Positions 43,433 to 51,954 of a DNA stretch of 52,619 bases are shown here, piece after piece; position 1 is the first letter of the stretch, and every line of letters begins with the position of its first letter. Origin of the DNA: Oscillospiraceae bacterium (GTDB lineage: Bacteria; Bacillota_A; Clostridia; Oscillospirales; Ruminococcaceae); assembly GCA_017523995.1 (NCBI GenBank), contig JAFWUX010000154.1:1-52619 (forward strand), written 5' to 3'. Position numbers and translations under genes: made by a program. The notes under the pieces are model-generated. The model saw nothing but the letters and a program-made list of their open reading frames with translations. It was not told the DNA's origin and ran no database searches.

Positions 43433-44590
43433 TTATGCCGCACCGCAGATTTTCTTTGCCCATGTTCCGGATTTCATAACGCCCAAGCCAAGCGAAATGA
43501 GGGCAATAAACTGAATCAGCTTCAGCGATGACAGACCGGAAGTATGATTTGCGAAATATTGCGCGACTGCCAGATATACAATAAACATGACCACGATCAC
43601 CGCAATCTGAATAACTGTCGCAATGTAATTCTTGATGAACGATTTGGCAACATCATGTGTGGTATCTGACGCGAAAGTTGCAATGGGCAGCGGCGCGAAG
43701 ATGGTGTATACCGCAAGTTCAAAAATACGCCCGATTGTAACAACAAAAAGCATGTAAGCAATCGCCTTCATCGCAAGGAAATACGGCTGCCAGAGGATGA
43801 TTTCAATGGTCGGATTGAAAGTGAGTGCGGAAGTCGGATTTCCGAAAGCATGATCTTCAAACCGCACGGTTGTCCCGGAAGGAAATACTGCGTGTGGATA
43901 GAACATTTTGACAGCATCCTGCGAAATAACGTAATTGAAATTATGCCGCAGATTGCTTCCGCCGAAGTTTTCCCAATATCGGATCCATCCCTGATACCAG
44001 TGATCAGCCTGTATCACATCCTGCAACAGCGATTCCTGAATGGAAATACTGTATGTGACCTTATGACCGGCAGGCAGGAAGTCCATATTATAATTTGTTG
44101 CTGCGGTATTGATCGTATTGAAGCCTTTGTAGATGTATTCGATGATGAGGTCTGCATTCTGCACGACCTGTTTCACGACAATCAGTTTTACAAGGAAAAT
44201 GAGGATGTTCTCCCATTTTGACGCCCATTCAAAGTTCGTTGTTTTCCGGAAGAATTCGACCATCAGCAGCAGAACAGATACAATGAGAGCAAGATTTTTT
44301 GTCGCATTTCGGATTGCAGCACCGATTGCACCGGCACTTCCGCCGACGCTGTTCACAATCGAATACGGCGACACCTGCGTAAACTTGAACGCGCTTTTAA
44401 GAATCTCGTTTGTTTCGTCTACATTCTCCGTGATTGTCGCATAGACGTCCTGCACATCATTATTGAAAATGTCCGCGTGTGCGACCAGCGGAAAAAAGAT
44501 GTTCATAACGCCTGCGGCGATGATAAACAGGAAAATATGCCTGTGAAACCGCCGCAGTTTCTCTTTCGGGGATAACAGTTTCGTTTTCAT
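43433..44590 (-). CDS. VirB6-like polytopic transfer protein (CD1112 type)
   Basis: 385 aa. A signal-like first helix (HIFLFIIAAGVMNIFFPLVA) is followed by an extracytoplasmic segment, then about five more helices including LALIVSVLLLMVEFF, ILIFLVKLIVVKQVV, AIAYMLFVVTIGRIFELAVY and VIQIAVIVVMFIVYLAVAQY. The TIFAPLPIATFA and FIKNYIATV motifs recall VirB6/TrbL-type channel proteins of Gram-positive elements. AAGGGGGTG precedes the ATG. It likely forms part of the inner-membrane translocation channel. Confidence 0.82.
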   Translation of the reverse strand: MKTKLLSPKEKLRRFHRHIFLFIIAAGVMNIFFPLVAHADIFNNDVQDVYATITENVDETNEILKSAFKFTQVSPYSIVNSVGGSAGAIGAAIRNATKNLALIVSVLLLMVEFFRKTTNFEWASKWENILIFLVKLIVVKQVVQNADLIIEYIYKGFNTINTAATNYNMDFLPAGHKVTYSISIQESLLQDVIQADHWYQGWIRYWENFGGSNLRHNFNYVISQDAVKMFYPHAVFPSGTTVRFEDHAFGNPTSALTFNPTIEIILWQPYFLAMKAIAYMLFVVTIGRIFELAVYTIFAPLPIATFASDTTHDVAKSFIKNYIATVIQIAVIVVMFIVYLAVAQYFANHTSGLSSLKLIQFIALISLGLGVMKSGTWAKKICGAA

Positions 44591-44601
44591 ACAGCACCCC
44601 C

Positions 44602-45078
44602 TTAAACGAATGTGTGCAGGATTCCCGACACGGAAACCACGATTGCACCGGCAGCGAATGTTTTGAGTGCAGCGACCTTGCCGACTGCATTGTTATCCTT
44701 AACTGAAAATCCGAACATTACCGCACCGACCAGTGTTCCCGCTGCACCGACACGGCGCGTCCATGTGCCGATGAACAGCAGAATATTATGAAAAATCGTT
44801 TCAGCATCGGTTGTTGCCAGCGCAAAGATTCCGAGATTAGAGATCGCAGCCTGAATCATGAAACCGGAAACCATTGTGAGCAGTGCGGGAAGCTGATCGC
44901 GGGTTTCATCTGACTTGATCGACAAGGCAAATTTGACCGCACCGATAAACGCGACCAGCCCGCCGATGCGGGAAATCCATGTGCCGAAAAATGTCAGTCC
45001 GGTCTGCGCCAGATATGCCGAATTGCTCGGTGCGCCGGTGTCGGGGAGAATCGCTGCTATCATAGGTAAAACTTGCAT
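44602..45078 (-). CDS. duplicated Maff2/VirB2-like membrane protein
   Basis: 158 aa from ATG at 45078 (MQVLPMIAAILP). GGAGG abuts an earlier ATG at 45084, so the later one has the proper 6-nt spacing. It contains two tandem copies of the Maff2 unit: FFGTWISRIGGLVAFIGAVK, then FALSIKSDETRDQLPALLTM; and FIGTWTRRVGAAGTLVGAVM, then FGFSVKDNNAVGKVAALKTF. Each copy has two helices and a conserved polar turn, giving four helices in all. The neighbouring gene has one copy. It may be a pilin-like or channel component. Confidence 0.78.
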   Translation of the reverse strand: MQVLPMIAAILPDTGAPSNSAYLAQTGLTFFGTWISRIGGLVAFIGAVKFALSIKSDETRDQLPALLTMVSGFMIQAAISNLGIFALATTDAETIFHNILLFIGTWTRRVGAAGTLVGAVMFGFSVKDNNAVGKVAALKTFAAGAIVVSVSGILHTFV

Positions 45079-45104
45079 ACGCATCCTCCTTAAATCGGGC
45101 TATG

Positions 45105-45130
45105 CCCGCCCTGCCCGCAGGCAAGGCGGG
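45105..45130. repeat. GC-rich stem-loop between the two Maff2-like genes
   Basis: CCCGCCCTGCC (45105-45115) pairs with GGCAAGGCGGG (45120-45130) with one G:T or mismatch, around a CGCA loop. A second short palindrome, CGGGCTATGCCCG (45096-45108), overlaps it. There is no U-tract. It may tune relative expression of the two genes by mRNA processing or stability. Confidence 0.55.
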
Positions 45131-45144
45131 TAAGCCAAAGCGGA

Positions 45145-45477
45145 TCATCTGAACAGATCAAACATATTGGATGCGGCGCAGAGGGCGGCGACAATGAATC
45201 CGGCGATCATCGTAATCAGACCTGCCTGCTTCTGCTCGGCATCATTGTTCTTGATTGCCAGCGCGAACATGATTGCACCGACAAACGCGACCATCATGCC
45301 GATACGGCGAATCCATGTAATGAAAAACGTGATCGTGGACTGATACGCAGCTTCGGAACCGCCCGCGCCGCCGGTTGCAAATGCCGTAACCTCGCAGAGC
45401 GAAGTCATAACGGCGATTGTGAACAGCACAGTGAAAACCTTTGCAATCTTTGCATTTTTCTTATTCATCAGTTTCAT
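45145..45477 (-). CDS. Maff2 family / VirB2-like pilin candidate
   Basis: 110 aa from ATG at 45477 (MKLMNKKNAKIAK); GAGAGG lies about 9 nt upstream. A signal peptide (KVFTVLFTIAVMTSLCEVTAFA) with an AFA-type cleavage site is followed by a Gly-rich linker and two helices: FFITWIRRIGMMVAFVGAIM and AGLITMIAGFIVAALCAASN. Signal peptide plus two hydrophobic helices is the VirB2/TrbC pilin layout, and the TWIRRIG motif identifies the Maff2 family. It lies immediately after the coupling protein gene. Confidence 0.82.
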   Translation of the reverse strand: MKLMNKKNAKIAKVFTVLFTIAVMTSLCEVTAFATGGAGGSEAAYQSTITFFITWIRRIGMMVAFVGAIMFALAIKNNDAEQKQAGLITMIAGFIVAALCAASNMFDLFR

Positions 45478-45494
45478 AGTAAAATACCTCTCAT

Positions 45495-48017
45495 TCACAT
45501 ATCCATGCAGCCGACACCAAGACGGTTCGACTCTCCGATTATCCCCGTTGCATCGGGAAGTTCTTCTGCTGTTGTAATGACGCGAGCCTCACACTCGACG
45601 CCGGACAAATCATAGTCCGTTTCCGGATCCTCATCCGGCTGACCGTAGTACGATTCTTCCGGTTCTTCTTCCGGCTCCGGAACAATCACGGTCCCTGCGT
45701 CCTCGTCGATCACTGCGGAGGCAATCTCTGCTTCTTCATCGCTCTGCACCTCCTTCGGCGATCTGATGGCTTCACCCATATCGCGGCTTACGATTTCATC
45801 ATCGGGGATGCCGTAATAATGGGTATCGTCTGCATAGGTTTCTGCGTCGGACACAGATGCAATCTCCGTGTCTGTTTCGAGGATTTCCTCATAGCTTGTG
45901 GGGATTTCTTCGGCAGTTACAACCGGTTCTGCTGCGGTATACAGCACTTCGTCAGGCTTTTCTTCCGGCTTCACCACTGCGGCTTTTTCTGCTTGATAAT
46001 GCTGTATTACCGCTGCTCTTTGCGCTTTCTGCTCTGTTTCAAACTCCGCAGCCGTCACCGAGCGAATCTGCGTAATATCCGCGCGGTTTGCATCGTCAGA
46101 CAGCCCCGTAAAGCGGAAATTCGGATGATCGAATGCGGGATATTTTTTCGCGTAGAAAGGGTTATGCGAGCGCACCATGACGATACAATCGCTGATCGGC
46201 ATGGTCGCCAACTCGTTCTGCTGCATGAGTTCTCTGCCAAGAATGCTGTTGTTTTCGGAAGTGCTGCTCTGCCTGCCTCTTGTGCGGTTCTGTCCCTTGA
46301 CATCAATCGTTTCTTTGCCGAGTGCTTCGGAGATTGACTTCAAAGTTGTTTCCTCTTTACCGCCCAAAAAGATCGTGGAATCGCAGTTTCCGGTGATGGC
46401 TTCCCATGTTTTCTCATACCGTGCTTTCAGCTGCGCGAGGTTCTGGATGATGACATTCAGGCTCATACCCATAGACCGGACAAAGGCGATCACCTTGTCG
46501 AAGTCGGGGATTTGTCCGATGTTCGCCATCTCGTCCATAATGCACCGGACATGAACCGGCAAAGAACCGTGAAATTTGAAATTTGCGCGGTTAGACAGGG
46601 TATCGAAAAGCTGCGTATACATCATGGATGCCAGAAAGTTATAGGTTGCATTTGTCGCGCTGATAATGATAAACAGTGCTGTCTTTTTGTCGCCGAGCGA
46701 TTCCAGATGCACATTGTCGCAGCAGGTCAGGTTTTTCAGATTCTCCAGATTAAAGAAGAATGTCTTGACATTGGCAGAAGAAACAAACGACTGACCGGTT
46801 TCCTCCGGTGCGTTGCGAATCTCCTTATATAAGCGATAGGCAAGTGTGTCCGGCTTGCGGCGCTGTAATTCCAGAAACTCGCGGTCAAGCGGACAGAGAA
46901 AGCCTTTTTCCTGCCGTGCTGCAAACGCTTCTGCGGATTCGCCGGGCATCTGCGTCATAAAGAATCCGTCCGGCTTCTGCGAGCCCTGCGGGGGATATTG
47001 CAGCCCGCGCATTTTCTCCGTGATTGCGTAGAAATTGAGGTTTGTTTCATCGCGCGTACCCGGTACGATCTTACCGTTTTCATCGAACAGCGCGTTATAC
47101 TCGGACTGTTCGATCAACAGAAACATGAGCGCCAGCAGCACGGTCTGTCCCTTTTGGCTCCAGAAATCATCCTTTTCGCCGTCGCCCTTTGTCGCCTGAA
47201 ACAGCACATCTGCCATCTTTTTGACATTGTCCTCGCACAAGTCGCCGTTATGGTCGTAGATGTAATGGAAGGGGTTATAGTTATCGGAATGCTCCATCTG
47301 AATCGTGTTAAATACACGAACCTCGTAGCCCGCCTCTTGCAACAGCTTTGCCGTCGCTTGGTAGATTTCGCCTTTCGGGTCGGTGATGACATACGATGTG
47401 TTGAGCTGCAAAATGTTTGTAATAACCCAGAACAGCGTTTTACCGGAACCGGAGCCGCCAATTACAAGCGTATTCAGATTCAAACGGTGCTGTTTCGTGT
47501 TCAGGGCAAGGTATACATCCTTCGCCAGCACAATGTTATAGTCAACATCCGCGCAGATGAATTCGCCTTTGGCATCATACAATCTGGAACCGTCCTCATC
47601 CCGCAATGCATGCTGATACGGCTTTTCCTTATCTGCCAGCGCACGGATTTCCTTTTCATCACCCCACTTTGCAGAGCCGTGCTCCGTGCCGCGCCGGTGC
47701 AGACGCTTCGGTTCTTCGCTGTACTTATAGAGTGCAAAAATACCGATCACGCACACACCGACAAACAACATTTTCGGCGCATAGCCGCCCTTTTTGGACA
47801 GCGCGGAGAAGATCACCGCCGGATTCGACAGCACATATCTGAGTGCCGGACTGATCTTGCTGCCGTCAATCGAGCCGTCCTTGCCGAGCGCGTAATCAAA
47901 TGCTGTGCCGAGCATAACACAGCCGATCAACAGCACAACCCCGATTATGCAAAACACAATCAGGGTTGTTCGGTCTATTTTCTTTTTGGGATGCGGGACT
48001 GTCAGCTTTTGGCTCAT
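45495..48017 (-). CDS. virD4: VirD4/TraG-type coupling protein
   Basis: 840 aa. Two N-terminal helices (TLIVFCIIGVVLLIGCVMLG and MLFVGVCVIGIFALY) anchor it. VIGGSGSGKTLFWV (Walker A, near residue 190), YVITDPKGEIYQATAKLLQE (Walker B region) and CIMDEMANIGQIPDFDKVIA complete the ATPase. The last 150 residues are an acidic Glu/Asp/Pro-rich tail, longer than usual, possibly for relaxase recruitment. It hands the relaxase-DNA complex to the T4SS channel. It overlaps the PcfB-like gene by 4 nt, the same pairing as pcfB-pcfC of pCF10. Confidence 0.93.
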   Translation of the reverse strand: MSQKLTVPHPKKKIDRTTLIVFCIIGVVLLIGCVMLGTAFDYALGKDGSIDGSKISPALRYVLSNPAVIFSALSKKGGYAPKMLFVGVCVIGIFALYKYSEEPKRLHRRGTEHGSAKWGDEKEIRALADKEKPYQHALRDEDGSRLYDAKGEFICADVDYNIVLAKDVYLALNTKQHRLNLNTLVIGGSGSGKTLFWVITNILQLNTSYVITDPKGEIYQATAKLLQEAGYEVRVFNTIQMEHSDNYNPFHYIYDHNGDLCEDNVKKMADVLFQATKGDGEKDDFWSQKGQTVLLALMFLLIEQSEYNALFDENGKIVPGTRDETNLNFYAITEKMRGLQYPPQGSQKPDGFFMTQMPGESAEAFAARQEKGFLCPLDREFLELQRRKPDTLAYRLYKEIRNAPEETGQSFVSSANVKTFFFNLENLKNLTCCDNVHLESLGDKKTALFIIISATNATYNFLASMMYTQLFDTLSNRANFKFHGSLPVHVRCIMDEMANIGQIPDFDKVIAFVRSMGMSLNVIIQNLAQLKARYEKTWEAITGNCDSTIFLGGKEETTLKSISEALGKETIDVKGQNRTRGRQSSTSENNSILGRELMQQNELATMPISDCIVMVRSHNPFYAKKYPAFDHPNFRFTGLSDDANRADITQIRSVTAAEFETEQKAQRAAVIQHYQAEKAAVVKPEEKPDEVLYTAAEPVVTAEEIPTSYEEILETDTEIASVSDAETYADDTHYYGIPDDEIVSRDMGEAIRSPKEVQSDEEAEIASAVIDEDAGTVIVPEPEEEPEESYYGQPDEDPETDYDLSGVECEARVITTAEELPDATGIIGESNRLGVGCMDM

Positions 48018-50377
48018 CTTCTCGCCCCTCTCGGCGGTGTCGGCAGATCGGGAACATCGGGAATATCCGGAACCGGTGCGTCAGGAACAGGCAGATCAGG
48101 CTTTGCATCAGGCAGCGGCGAATCTTCGTGCAGCGCGTCGAGCACATCGCCTTCCGGATGCATCTCATGACCGTTGCCGTGTGCGGCTTCTGCGAGATCA
48201 TCTGCATCAGGCATTTCGTCAGCAGATTTGAGCATTTCCGTATCTGCGAGATACTGTTCATATTCCTCGCGGCTGCTGAAAGTCAGCACTTCATCCTTGT
48301 CCATGCCGGACGCTGCGAGCATTTCGGCTTTGAGCTCCGTCCATGCGGTCGTGCCTTTTTCACTGCGGACAGCCTTGCCCGCCGCATCCGTCGTTTCCAA
48401 ATCCGAGAATTTTGCGAACTGCCTGTCGCCATCGAATACAGAATAATCATGCACCACACGCGCGCCATTGTGACCTCCCTCCACGACAATATGTTTCTGC
48501 GGGTCTGCTGCACTGCACACGATCATGCTGTCAATGCTGCGCTCCTCGCGGTCGGTCAGATGATTCATCGCAGAATTGAAATCCGTCTGCTGCGCCTGCA
48601 CCGCCGCAACACGCTCCTTGACCGCATCGACGCGAATTTCCTGCGCCTTGTCTACCAGCGTTTCTGCGGTCTGTGGGGATACGCCAAGCCCTGCGATTTT
48701 CTCCGCCGCTTCCTGTCGGTCCGCCGTGGACAGCACAACCGATGCTTTGCCGTAGGCGACCGTCATCGAATCCCGCGTGACTTCCTCGATTCGCACGACC
48801 GTTTCCGGACTCTGCGCTTCTGCTTTGCTGTATAGTTCCTTTGCCATTGCTTTTGCATCCGCTTCGTTCATGCCCGCGTCCATATACATCGCGGAAAGGA
48901 AATGCAGCGTTTTCTTTTTGTCTGACAGCGTGAAATCCAGATGCTCCGTTTTCTCGTGCGGGATTGAATCGCCTTTGTCGGTGATTTCGGTTGACCGGAA
49001 CACACTGCTGACTGTGAAGCTGTCCGTGCCGGTTCGCTTGATGCTGTTTTCGACGGAATCCAGCGGTTTCTGCTTTGTGATATACTCCATGCCGCTTGCG
49101 CCGGTATACTTGTGTTCGACGATTTTGTCCGACTCGAAATCCTCCATTTTGAATGTGCGATCAGCGGACAGCAACGCGGTATCCTGCCGCGCATAGAAGT
49201 CTGCCACGCGGTCTGCCTTATCGGTCAGGGCATCAAGCGTCTTGCGGTCGGTGATGCCAAGCTGCTCGGTCAGCACTTCGCGCATGGACTTTCGGGACAT
49301 TTTCTGCGGTTCCAGAACAGCATATTTACCGCTTTCATCGCGGAACACTACACGCGGTTTTTCGTCCTTTTTCGGCTGCAAATACCAGCATCCGAACGGC
49401 TTTGCGTAAACGCTTTCGCCATCCAGCATGACATTTGCCTCGATGCGGGAAAACTCCTGCTGCGCGCTGCCGCTGAAAAACTGCTGCTTTTCCTTGCCTT
49501 GCAGCGATTCTTCTCCGAATTTCGCCGCGGCGAGATCAGCCTTGACGGAATCATAACCGAACTGCGACTGAATCTGCCGGGAAAGTGTCGCCTTGTTCGG
49601 TACTTGATCGAACGAAATCTCTTTGCCGGAATGCAGATCTTTCAGCGTATAGAAGCCCGATTCATCACGGTCAAACGAAAACTGCTTTTCGATTTCCTTG
49701 CACTTGGCGACAAATTCCTCGCGGACAATGCGAACCGCGTCCGCATGTTTCACATCATGCAGACAATACTGCTCGCCGGATTTCGTTTCGACGAAAACAG
49801 CCGGAAGATCGTGGGCTTTCAGCATCGCTGTCAGGTGCGGCACTTCCCACGGCTGCACCTTGAAATTGCCGAGCGTTTCCGGCTTTTCCGCGATTTTTTC
49901 ACGGATACATTCTGTGCATATCTGCTTAAAAATGGGCAGATCGCCGCTGCGGACATTGGCATAAAGGTTGTTCTTGCCTTTTGTATTGGAAAATGCTACG
50001 GGGATGCCGTATTTCTTTGCTGCGCGTGCGATTGCTTTGCGGTCCTCCTGCAAGAAGCCGTGCTGCGACACGGACAGCGATTCGCCGGTATTGCGGGCAT
50101 TCTCCGCAAGGTCTTTCAAGGACACTTCGCCGGGCTTAATGCTGGTGATATTTGTTGAGCTCACTTCGCGCTGCTTGCCTTTGTCTGCTGCCTGCCCGCT
50201 GCTTTTCGATGCTTTAATCTGCGCCTTTGCTCTGGCGCGGTCATGCTCCATGCCGAGCAATTCGCGGAACAGTCTGCCGACCGAATCCAGCAGCGACTTA
50301 AATCCCGCAAGTGCTGCTTCTGCCGCCTTTTCAGATACTTGCATTGAAACAGCGGTCACATCTTCGCTCATGTTCAT
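48014..50377 (-). CDS. PcfB-like (DUF3801-type) accessory protein with extended C-terminus
   Basis: 787 aa; GGAGG lies 8 nt before the ATG at 50377. Residues about 1-140 resemble PcfB (VSMQVSEKAAEAALAGFKSL, VSLKDLAENARNTGESL, AIARAAKKYGIPVAFSNTKG, NLYANVRSGDLPIFKQICTE), a coupling-protein partner that helps load the relaxosome. Family members are often under 200 aa; here a 600-aa extension follows, with several segments that look like repeated alpha/beta modules (for example FYTLKDLHSGKEISFDQVPN, GCWYLQPKKDEKPRVVFRDE). It ends in a Pro/Asp-rich tail. A role in substrate loading is inferred from the family and from adjacency to virD4. Confidence 0.75.
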   Translation of the reverse strand: MNMSEDVTAVSMQVSEKAAEAALAGFKSLLDSVGRLFRELLGMEHDRARAKAQIKASKSSGQAADKGKQREVSSTNITSIKPGEVSLKDLAENARNTGESLSVSQHGFLQEDRKAIARAAKKYGIPVAFSNTKGKNNLYANVRSGDLPIFKQICTECIREKIAEKPETLGNFKVQPWEVPHLTAMLKAHDLPAVFVETKSGEQYCLHDVKHADAVRIVREEFVAKCKEIEKQFSFDRDESGFYTLKDLHSGKEISFDQVPNKATLSRQIQSQFGYDSVKADLAAAKFGEESLQGKEKQQFFSGSAQQEFSRIEANVMLDGESVYAKPFGCWYLQPKKDEKPRVVFRDESGKYAVLEPQKMSRKSMREVLTEQLGITDRKTLDALTDKADRVADFYARQDTALLSADRTFKMEDFESDKIVEHKYTGASGMEYITKQKPLDSVENSIKRTGTDSFTVSSVFRSTEITDKGDSIPHEKTEHLDFTLSDKKKTLHFLSAMYMDAGMNEADAKAMAKELYSKAEAQSPETVVRIEEVTRDSMTVAYGKASVVLSTADRQEAAEKIAGLGVSPQTAETLVDKAQEIRVDAVKERVAAVQAQQTDFNSAMNHLTDREERSIDSMIVCSAADPQKHIVVEGGHNGARVVHDYSVFDGDRQFAKFSDLETTDAAGKAVRSEKGTTAWTELKAEMLAASGMDKDEVLTFSSREEYEQYLADTEMLKSADEMPDADDLAEAAHGNGHEMHPEGDVLDALHEDSPLPDAKPDLPVPDAPVPDIPDVPDLPTPPRGARR

Positions 50378-50380
50378 GCT

Positions 50381-51355
50381 TCATTCCTCCTCTCTCAAAA
50401 TGGGTTCCGGAATCTCGTCAATCCGTTCCTGTGCCTTGCGACAATAATCCGGATTGATGTCGATGCCGATATACCGGCGTCCGAGCCGCTTTGCGACTGC
50501 ACCGGTTGTGCCGCTGCCGAAAAACGGATCAAGCACCGTATCGCCAATCGCTGAACCTGCAAGAATACAAGGCTCGACCAGCTTTTCGGGGAACATGGCA
50601 AAATGCCCGTCCATGCGGAAGCTGTTTGTGCTGATATGCCATACATCGCGCTTGTTCCGCGTTTCTCTGCCTTGCATCCGCTCAAAATAGTCGCTGCCGT
50701 TGATCGTCTGCACCGAGCAGAAAGCATGGTATTTGTTTTCTTCGGAACGACCGTGCCCGTATCTTGCGCGGCTGCTGTCCGTGATCGGTTCCTTGATGGC
50801 GTCATGGTTATAATAGTAGTTCCGCGACTTGGCGAGCAAAAACAGATGCTCGTAGGATTTGGTCGGGCGGTCAGAAACGCTTTCCGGCAAGCAGTTGATC
50901 TTGTTCCAGATAATATCGCTGCGGAGATACCAGCCATCCTTGCGCAGCGCAAACGCCAGCATCCACGGAATGCCGATCATATCCTTCGGCTTGATGCCGT
51001 CCCAGACCTGCGGCATATCTTTCGGGATTCCGTCAGCTTCCTGCAAATATGCCTGTTTGCTCGGCGGCTGCTCTGCAACCGGACGGCTCCACAGCCCTTT
51101 GCCGCTGCCTGCATAGCTGTCCGCAATATTGAGCCACAGCGTCCCGTCATCCCGCAGAACGCGGCGCACCTCGCGGAATACCTCAACAAGCCGGTCAATA
51201 TACTCAGCCGGAGTCTGCTCCGTGCCAATCTGCCCGTCGATGCCGTAATCCCGCAAGCCGTAATATGGCGGGCTGGTCACGCACATCGAGATGCAGCCGT
51301 CCGGCAAACTTCGCAGCCCGTCCAGCGCATCTGCACAGATAATCTGATTGTCCAT
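50381..51355 (-). CDS. beta-class DNA N4/N6 methyltransferase, orphan
   Basis: 324 aa from ATG at 51355 ([14 protein letters not shown]); GAGGTG lies 6 nt upstream, while the earlier ATG touches it. Motif [14 protein letters not shown] lies near residue 27 and the SAM-binding motif [20 protein letters not shown] near 280; this order (IV before I) defines the beta class. The TSPPY form with serine fits N4-cytosine or N6-adenine methylation. No restriction enzyme gene is nearby, so it is probably an anti-restriction or regulatory methylase of the element. Its recognition sequence cannot be read from here. Confidence 0.87.
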   Translation of the reverse strand: MDNQIICADALDGLRSLPDGCISMCVTSPPYYGLRDYGIDGQIGTEQTPAEYIDRLVEVFREVRRVLRDDGTLWLNIADSYAGSGKGLWSRPVAEQPPSKQAYLQEADGIPKDMPQVWDGIKPKDMIGIPWMLAFALRKDGWYLRSDIIWNKINCLPESVSDRPTKSYEHLFLLAKSRNYYYNHDAIKEPITDSSRARYGHGRSEENKYHAFCSVQTINGSDYFERMQGRETRNKRDVWHISTNSFRMDGHFAMFPEKLVEPCILAGSAIGDTVLDPFFGSGTTGAVAKRLGRRYIGIDINPDYCRKAQERIDEIPEPILREEE

Positions 51356-51382
51356 ACACATCACCTCAATTCTCAATGGGAC

Positions 51383-51434
51383 AAAAAAAGAGCCAGATAT
51401 TATAGATAGTAGAAGGCATCATAATATCTGGCTC
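51383..51434 (-). terminator. intrinsic terminator/attenuator before the methyltransferase gene
   Basis: A perfect 14-bp stem, GAGCCAGATATTAT (51390-51403) with ATAATATCTGGCTC (51421-51434), and a 17-nt loop. On the minus strand TTTTTTT follows at once. It lies 28 nt before the methyltransferase start and downstream of the 51.5-51.9 kb gene, so it either separates the two transcripts or attenuates transcription into the whole transfer operon. Confidence 0.75.
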
Positions 51435-51514
51435 GCGGTAATATTCAGTTGAAGGAGGGAGTATCGGCAAGATTCAGCCGAAAAGAAAGAGAGGATTTTG
51501 CCGGTAATGGCACA

Positions 51515-51954
51515 TCAGAGGGTGATTTCGTTAATCGCGGACTGCATCAGCTTCTCGATTTCGGTGACAACGCGCTCCTGATGGCGATTTCATCTCTGCG
51601 GTAGGCAATCAGCGGAGCGCATTCCTCATCGACCTTCACGCCGCAGACCTGCGGGAGCATATCCTCATTCAGCATAAAGATGGTATCGTCCAGCGGTGCA
51701 TCGTCATCATCGGAATCCGGCTCGTAAACACCGGGAATCTCATAGGGATTGAAGTCGGGACAGGTGTTGATGTAGCGGTGCATGCTGTCCGCTTCCACGA
51801 AATACTTGCCGTTTTCGTCTTTCAGCACGAAGAACGGACGGCGGCTGCAAAAGGCGCGTTTGCAGATTTCGTTCATAAAGGGAACGCTGTAACCAAGTTT
51901 GGCGGCAGCAGCGGGCATCGAGTAAAGTTTCAGCGTCATAATAATCTGTTCCAT
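51515..51954 (-). pseudogene. small DNA-binding-like protein gene with a likely 1-nt frameshift near its 3' end
   Basis: ATG at 51954 with AGGAGG 7 nt upstream. The uninterrupted frame (to 51547) gives 135 aa: KLYSMPAAAAKLGYSVPFMN, then RPFFVLKDENGKYFVEADSM and an acidic middle, similar in style to excisionase-like helix-turn-helix proteins. It ends IAYRRDEIAIRSALSPKSRS. Adding one A at the AAA run near 51590 instead yields YRRDENRHQERVVTEIEKLM then QSAINEITL and a stop at 51515, which reads like a natural helical C-terminus. Either a real frameshift or a sequencing slip. Function unknown; possibly excision or operon control. Confidence 0.55.

Noticed and set aside
46998..48170. 390-codon plus-strand frame opposite virD4
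   Set aside because: Antisense shadow of a clear coupling-protein gene; composition is that of reversed codons and no translation signal is present.
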